This document shows, piece by piece, positions 24,184 through 27,823 of a stretch of DNA of 27,823 nucleotides. A model generated the notes under the pieces. That model saw nothing but the letters and a program-made list of their open reading frames with translations. It made no database searches and was not told where the DNA came from. Made by a program: the position numbers and the translations under genes. Every line of letters begins with the position of its first letter. Positions within the stretch are counted from its first letter, which is position 1. The stretch covers positions 1,971 through 29,793 of the forward strand of contig DPDG01000119.1 of assembly GCA_003526375.1 (NCBI GenBank), given 5' to 3'. Source of the stretch: Lentisphaeria bacterium. GTDB lineage: Bacteria; Verrucomicrobiota; Lentisphaeria; Victivallales; UBA1829.

Positions 24184-25368
24184 ATGTGTGATTTTTTTTC
24201 AAAGAAAGCGATAGTCATCAACCGTTATGAAGAGTTGATCTTGCAAACCAACCGTGTGGATACTTCATGGTACAACGGTTGTTTCGAGCGTTACGTCAAC
24301 CCGATCGTCACCAATGAAATGATCCCCCCGGCGTGGAGATTCGACTTCAATCCGGCGACCAATCCCTATTTTATGGAGCGTCTCGGTGTCAACGCCGTTC
24401 TAAATGCCGGAGCAATCGAAATGGAGGGGAAAATTTCGCTCGTCTGCCGTGTGGAGGGAAACGATCGCAAATCGTTCTTCGCTGTGGCAGACTCCGAAAC
24501 CGGCATCGACGGCTTCCGTTTCCGCGAAAAGCCGATTCTGCTCCCGGAAACGGACAATCGGGACACCAACGTTTACGATATGCGTCTCACCCGTCACGAG
24601 GACGGCTGGATCTATGGACTTTTTTGCTCCGAGCGCAAAGATCCAGCTGCGAAGAAGGGCGACGAATCCTCGGCGGTCGCCGCCTGCGGCATCGTCCGCA
24701 CCCGTGAACTTGAAAACTGGGAGCGTCTCGATGATCTTGTCACACCGTCGCCACAGCAGCGCAATGTCGTTCTGCATCCGGAGTTTATCAATGGGAAATA
24801 CGCCTTTTACACCCGTCCGCAGGACGGTTTCATCGATGCGGGAACCGGCGGCGGCATCGGCTGGGGGCTCTCGGACTCCATTGAACACGCCAAGCTCGAC
24901 CGCGAGATCATCGTCGATCAGAAAATCTACCACACGATCAAGGAAGTGAAAAACGGTTGCGGCGCTCCGCCGATCAAGACCGTTGACGGCTGGCTGCATA
25001 TCGCCCACGGCGTGCGCAATACCGCCGCAGGGTTGCGTTATGTGCTCTACGCATTTCTCTGCGATCTGAACGACCCGGCAAAGGTGATCGCTTCCCCGGG
25101 CGGGTTCTTCCTTGCGCCGTACAAAGAGGAACGTGTAGGCGATGTCTCCAACGTGGTTTTCTGCAACGGTCTGGTGACACGGGAGAACGGAGACGTTTTC
25201 ATCTATTACGCTTCGAGCGACACGAGAATGCACGTCGCAACGACCACGGTGGGTAAACTCCTCGACTGGGTGAAGAATACGCCGGAAGACCCGCTGTATT
25301 CGCACGACTGTGTGGCACAACGAATCGCACTGCTTGAAAGTAACTGGAAATTTATCTCGAACAATTAA
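24184..25368 (+). CDS. 4-O-beta-D-mannosyl-D-glucose phosphorylase, GH130 subfamily 1
   Basis: The 394-aa protein closely resembles the Bacteroides mannosylglucose phosphorylase along its whole length. Segments such as ERYVNPIVTNE, TNPYFMERLGVNAVLNAGAI, NVYDMRLTRHEDGWIYG, RNVVLHPEFINGKYAFYTRP and SSDTRMHVAT follow that family. The general acid is D132 in NVYDMRLT, matching D131 of the characterised enzyme. The reaction is phosphorolysis of Man-beta-1,4-Glc to mannose 1-phosphate and glucose in the cytoplasm. In mannan pathways it follows an epimerase acting on mannobiose; no epimerase is present in this window. GAAGGGAG precedes the ATG. From about 24,280 its base composition is clearly more GC-rich than either neighbour. 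Confidence 0.93.
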   Translation: MCDFFSKKAIVINRYEELILQTNRVDTSWYNGCFERYVNPIVTNEMIPPAWRFDFNPATNPYFMERLGVNAVLNAGAIEMEGKISLVCRVEGNDRKSFFAVADSETGIDGFRFREKPILLPETDNRDTNVYDMRLTRHEDGWIYGLFCSERKDPAAKKGDESSAVAACGIVRTRELENWERLDDLVTPSPQQRNVVLHPEFINGKYAFYTRPQDGFIDAGTGGGIGWGLSDSIEHAKLDREIIVDQKIYHTIKEVKNGCGAPPIKTVDGWLHIAHGVRNTAAGLRYVLYAFLCDLNDPAKVIASPGGFFLAPYKEERVGDVSNVVFCNGLVTRENGDVFIYYASSDTRMHVATTTVGKLLDWVKNTPEDPLYSHDCVAQRIALLESNWKFISNN

Positions 25369-25380
25369 TCTGAGGAAATC

Positions 25381-27381
25381 ATGGAAAATAAATTTTTCAA
25401 AATAAAACTGGATGGTAAATCGGGAGGCGTATCTTCTCTGATTCTTAAAAATGATCCGGAACAAATGAACTGGATCAAAGGACTTGGTGTGTGGGGTGTT
25501 CCCAAGCGTGACTGCATCTGGTGGGGACATTTGCAGAATATGGATTTTCTCGGCTTGGAAATAAAAAATAATAATGCCGTATCACGTTATGTTTATGCAG
25601 GATTGGCAGTAACTGTCACCCGAACGTTAACCGAAACCGGACTGTATGAATCCTACAAATTTAAAAATATCGACAGTACCGATTTGTTTTTTGAACGCGG
25701 TCAACTTGCAATTTATACGACCTTTGAAGATCGCTACGATTCTGCGCTCTGGAGTAAAACGCATAATTGCAACGTACATTTATGGTGCAGCGGAGAAAAT
25801 TCCTGGATTCACGCAATTAAGCAGGGATTTTTCAGTACGGAGCTGGGACTTTTTCTTGTCGCAGGAGCTTTGGATTGCTATTCAGTGGAGCGTTTAGCTA
25901 AGGAAACCAGTAATGACCGAGGGGATTTTCTGGTTCATCCGGCCCTCTTTCATCTTCATGCCGGAGAAGAATATGAAATCGCATGGGAGTTGAAAGCCTT
26001 TCCTGAGGGAGATTTTGAAAAAAATCTGCTTCGCTTCCCTCATCTTCGCAAAATAACCGCGAAACAGGAAACTGTTTACGAGAACGAGAGTTTTGAATGG
26101 ACAGTGACTTCAGGAGAAAAAATTACCTCAGCCGAAGCATTTTGCAACGATGAAAAAATTCCGTCAGTTATCAGTGGCAATACCTTGCAGGTCAGCTATA
26201 CTCCGGAAAAAGAGGGGGAATATCGGTTCCGGTTCAATGTCAACGGCAGTAACGCATACGCCAATGGTTTCTGTTCGGCGCCTTTTGACGAGGTGGTGAA
26301 AAAACGTTTGGACTTTATCGTCTCGCATCAGCAGAATCTGGATGAGGAAAGCCCACTGTACGGCGCATATTTGATTTATGATTTTGAGGAAAATACGCAA
26401 TATTACAGTTCATTTTCCCCGGATCACAATGCAATGAGGGAACGTCTGGCAATGGCCATGCTTCTCTGCAAATACTTGCAGACACACAAAGAAACAGCCA
26501 TGGAAAACAGCCTTAAACTTTTTGAAGAGTTTCTGCTGAGAGAGACCTACGATCCTGACAGCGGCAGGGTGTTCAGTAATCCCGGAAAAAATCCGGCGGA
26601 GGAAGTGCGTTTGTATAATATTCCATGGATCGTAACGTTCTGGATGGAAATGTATAAAATTCATTTGGAAGAACGTTATATTGACTATTCCCGCCGTTCC
26701 CTCAAGTTCTACTATAGCGAAGGGGGAGCCCATTTCTATCCCAACGGATGCAATTTCCCTGGTTATCTGAATTTTCTGCAGGAAACCGGTCATTCGGACA
26801 GAGAGTTGGAAGAGCTCGTTCAAGGACATATTGCTCAAATGCGCAATAATGATACCAATTATCCAAAGCACGAAGTCCGCTTTGAACAGACAATTGTCAC
26901 CCCTGTAGCAACTATGTTTGCCGCAGCCGGTCTGACAGAGGATGCCAAGCTTCATATTCGTATGCTTGACCGTTTTCATGGGCATCAGCCGGATTACCGG
27001 CTCTGCGAAGTTCCGATTCGGCACTGGGACGGCTTCTGGTTCGGAAAACGGCGGATGCTGGGAGATACCTTCCCGCATTACTGGAGTTGTCTTTCTGGAT
27101 ATGCCTATGCGCTTTACGGCTTGTGCTCTGGAGATCATGAATATTTTGCCAGAGCGAAGAAGAATCTTCGCAATTGCATGTGTCTTTTCCGTCGCAGCGG
27201 CTTTGCCTCCTGTGCTTATATCTATCCCCGGTCGGTAGCTCTGACCAATGAAGATGGTTCTATCAAAGAACCTGCCCGTTGCGGAGGATTTTATGATCCG
27301 TGGGCTAACGATCAGGACTGGGCATTGTATTTCATGCTGCGGTGCCGCGAAATTTTTGCAGAAGTAGGGTTGACTCTTTAA
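25381..27381 (+). CDS. Unrecognised 666-aa protein, probable six-hairpin-type carbohydrate enzyme
   Basis: I cannot place this protein in a named family. Residues 1 to about 210 look like a beta-sandwich (VTVTRTLTETGLYESYKF, then HAGEEYEIAWELKAFPEG), and about 225-300 like an Ig-type linker (YTPEKEGEYRFRFNVNGS). From about 300 it is mostly helical, with repeated aromatic-rich hairpins: DHNAMRERLAMAMLLCKYL, YNIPWIVTFWMEMYKIHLEERYIDYSRRSLKFYY, and RHWDGFWFGKRRMLGDTFPHYWSCLSGYAYALYGL (547-581). A final GGFYDPWANDQDWALYF follows. This plan is shared by (alpha/alpha)6-barrel hydrolases and lyases with an N-terminal sandwich. Acidic residues D550, D562, D639 and D646 are candidates for an active site. 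There is no signal peptide. GAGGAAA lies before the ATG, and the gene is 12 bases after the GH130 gene. Confidence 0.75.
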   Translation: MENKFFKIKLDGKSGGVSSLILKNDPEQMNWIKGLGVWGVPKRDCIWWGHLQNMDFLGLEIKNNNAVSRYVYAGLAVTVTRTLTETGLYESYKFKNIDSTDLFFERGQLAIYTTFEDRYDSALWSKTHNCNVHLWCSGENSWIHAIKQGFFSTELGLFLVAGALDCYSVERLAKETSNDRGDFLVHPALFHLHAGEEYEIAWELKAFPEGDFEKNLLRFPHLRKITAKQETVYENESFEWTVTSGEKITSAEAFCNDEKIPSVISGNTLQVSYTPEKEGEYRFRFNVNGSNAYANGFCSAPFDEVVKKRLDFIVSHQQNLDEESPLYGAYLIYDFEENTQYYSSFSPDHNAMRERLAMAMLLCKYLQTHKETAMENSLKLFEEFLLRETYDPDSGRVFSNPGKNPAEEVRLYNIPWIVTFWMEMYKIHLEERYIDYSRRSLKFYYSEGGAHFYPNGCNFPGYLNFLQETGHSDRELEELVQGHIAQMRNNDTNYPKHEVRFEQTIVTPVATMFAAAGLTEDAKLHIRMLDRFHGHQPDYRLCEVPIRHWDGFWFGKRRMLGDTFPHYWSCLSGYAYALYGLCSGDHEYFARAKKNLRNCMCLFRRSGFASCAYIYPRSVALTNEDGSIKEPARCGGFYDPWANDQDWALYFMLRCREIFAEVGLTL

Positions 27382-27438
27382 TAGGAAAACTTTAAGAGAC
27401 TGCTGGATATCAAAAACTCCAAGGAAACTATTGACATT

Positions 27439-27807
27439 ATGACTGAACTGATAGAATTACGCTCAAGCGACATCTCTGTTTTAATAGCAAGAGAATCAGG
27501 GAAAACAGTTTATTTTGCAAAGAATAACGATTCAATGAACTGGATTGATCCTCAAAGCGGATGGGGAACTGTTGATGGTTTTTCTATGAAAAGGCTTTGT
27601 ATTTCTGAAAAATCTGTCGAGCTCAAACTGGAAAATTCTCAATATAAAACAGAATTGACGTCAGAAAAAGACTTTGCAGCGGAGTTTATGAAGAAATTTA
27701 CACTCTCCGTAACAATGGAAAAACAGATTTTTTTCACTGCCGTCCCATACATCTTTGAAATTGTCATTTTTGCCCTCCTGTTTGAGCTTGCGTTGATTGT
27801 TTTTTAA
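27439..27807 (+). CDS. Short probable fragment of a paralogue of the 666-aa protein
   Basis: The 122-aa frame follows AAGGAAA and starts MTELIELRSSDISVLIARESGK. Its KNNDSMNWID segment (28-37) resembles KNDPEQMNWIK in the preceding 666-aa protein, and the following KKFTLSVTMEKQIFFT region matches the beta strands around residues 75-90 there. It then ends in an odd hydrophobic tail (FEIVIFALLFELALIVF), and the stop comes 16 bases before the window edge. A full-length homologue would need over 500 more residues, so this looks like a gene cut by frameshift or deletion, or a sequencing error. An intact small membrane-anchored protein is less likely. Confidence 0.5.
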   Translation: MTELIELRSSDISVLIARESGKTVYFAKNNDSMNWIDPQSGWGTVDGFSMKRLCISEKSVELKLENSQYKTELTSEKDFAAEFMKKFTLSVTMEKQIFFTAVPYIFEIVIFALLFELALIVF

Positions 27808-27823
27808 ATTACCCATTTCCGGT

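Noticed and set aside
24400..25530. A 376-codon minus-strand frame
   Set aside because: It lies opposite the GH130 gene, which is certain; long antisense frames are expected in GC-rich genes.
1..27823. tRNA, rRNA, riboswitch or CRISPR array
   Set aside because: No cloverleaf-like, rRNA-like or regularly spaced repeat sequence was seen on either strand.

Overview
The window looks like a chromosomal carbohydrate-utilisation island from a Gram-negative bacterium of the PVC group. A gut Lentisphaerota (Victivallis-type) is the best guess, because it combines a type IV-pilin-like secreted protein with an H-X9-DG-type C-terminus, a long sodium:solute symporter, a LacI regulator and a dense mixture of glycoside hydrolases, with no SusC/SusD pair. 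This assignment is inferred from gene content; no rRNA or marker gene is present.

Layout. Left half, minus strand, transcribed right to left: pseudopilin (8573-9319), a 213-aa secreted protein (7906-8547), a large secreted clan GH-A hydrolase whose N-terminus is a tandem paralogue of that 213-aa protein (4697-7900), a cytoplasmic GH89/NAGLU-like hydrolase (2411-4636) and an SSS-family symporter (130-2397). Middle (about 9.5-11.75 kb): two insertion sequences, both transcribed leftwards. One is a DUF772-type transposase gene broken by a single in-frame TAG. The other is an apparently intact IS5-family (IS427-like) element of 905 bp with 18-bp inverted ends and a TAA target duplication. Right half, plus strand: GH95-like hydrolase, LacI regulator, LacZ-type GH2, an unknown 160-aa protein, GH38 alpha-mannosidase, beta-lactamase-fold serine hydrolase, sialidase-like Asp-box protein, GH130 mannosylglucose phosphorylase, a 666-aa unrecognised protein that may be a new six-hairpin-type hydrolase, and a short probable fragment of a paralogue of it. 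Most right-hand genes are close-packed (ATGA overlap, 10-bp gaps, stop codons overlapping ribosome sites), so they look like one operon.

How it may work. The right-hand enzymes lack signal peptides, so they probably dismantle imported oligosaccharides in the cytoplasm. The activities suggested by family (beta-galactosidase, fucosidase-like, alpha-mannosidase, N-acetylglucosaminidase-like, sialidase-like) would suit a branched host-type glycan, while the GH130 enzyme points to mannosyl-glucose. The left-hand operon supplies the secreted hydrolase, a small secreted domain protein, a pseudopilin and the only transporter. An identical 16-bp LacI-type half-palindromic site, TTACGAAAACGATTTT, occurs twice. 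One copy lies just downstream of a rightward promoter before the GH95 gene. The other lies just downstream of a leftward promoter between the two insertion sequences. This suggests a once-compact divergent control region, governed by the LacI protein encoded here, that has been split by the two insertions. The damaged transposase element now lies between the left promoter and its presumed operon.
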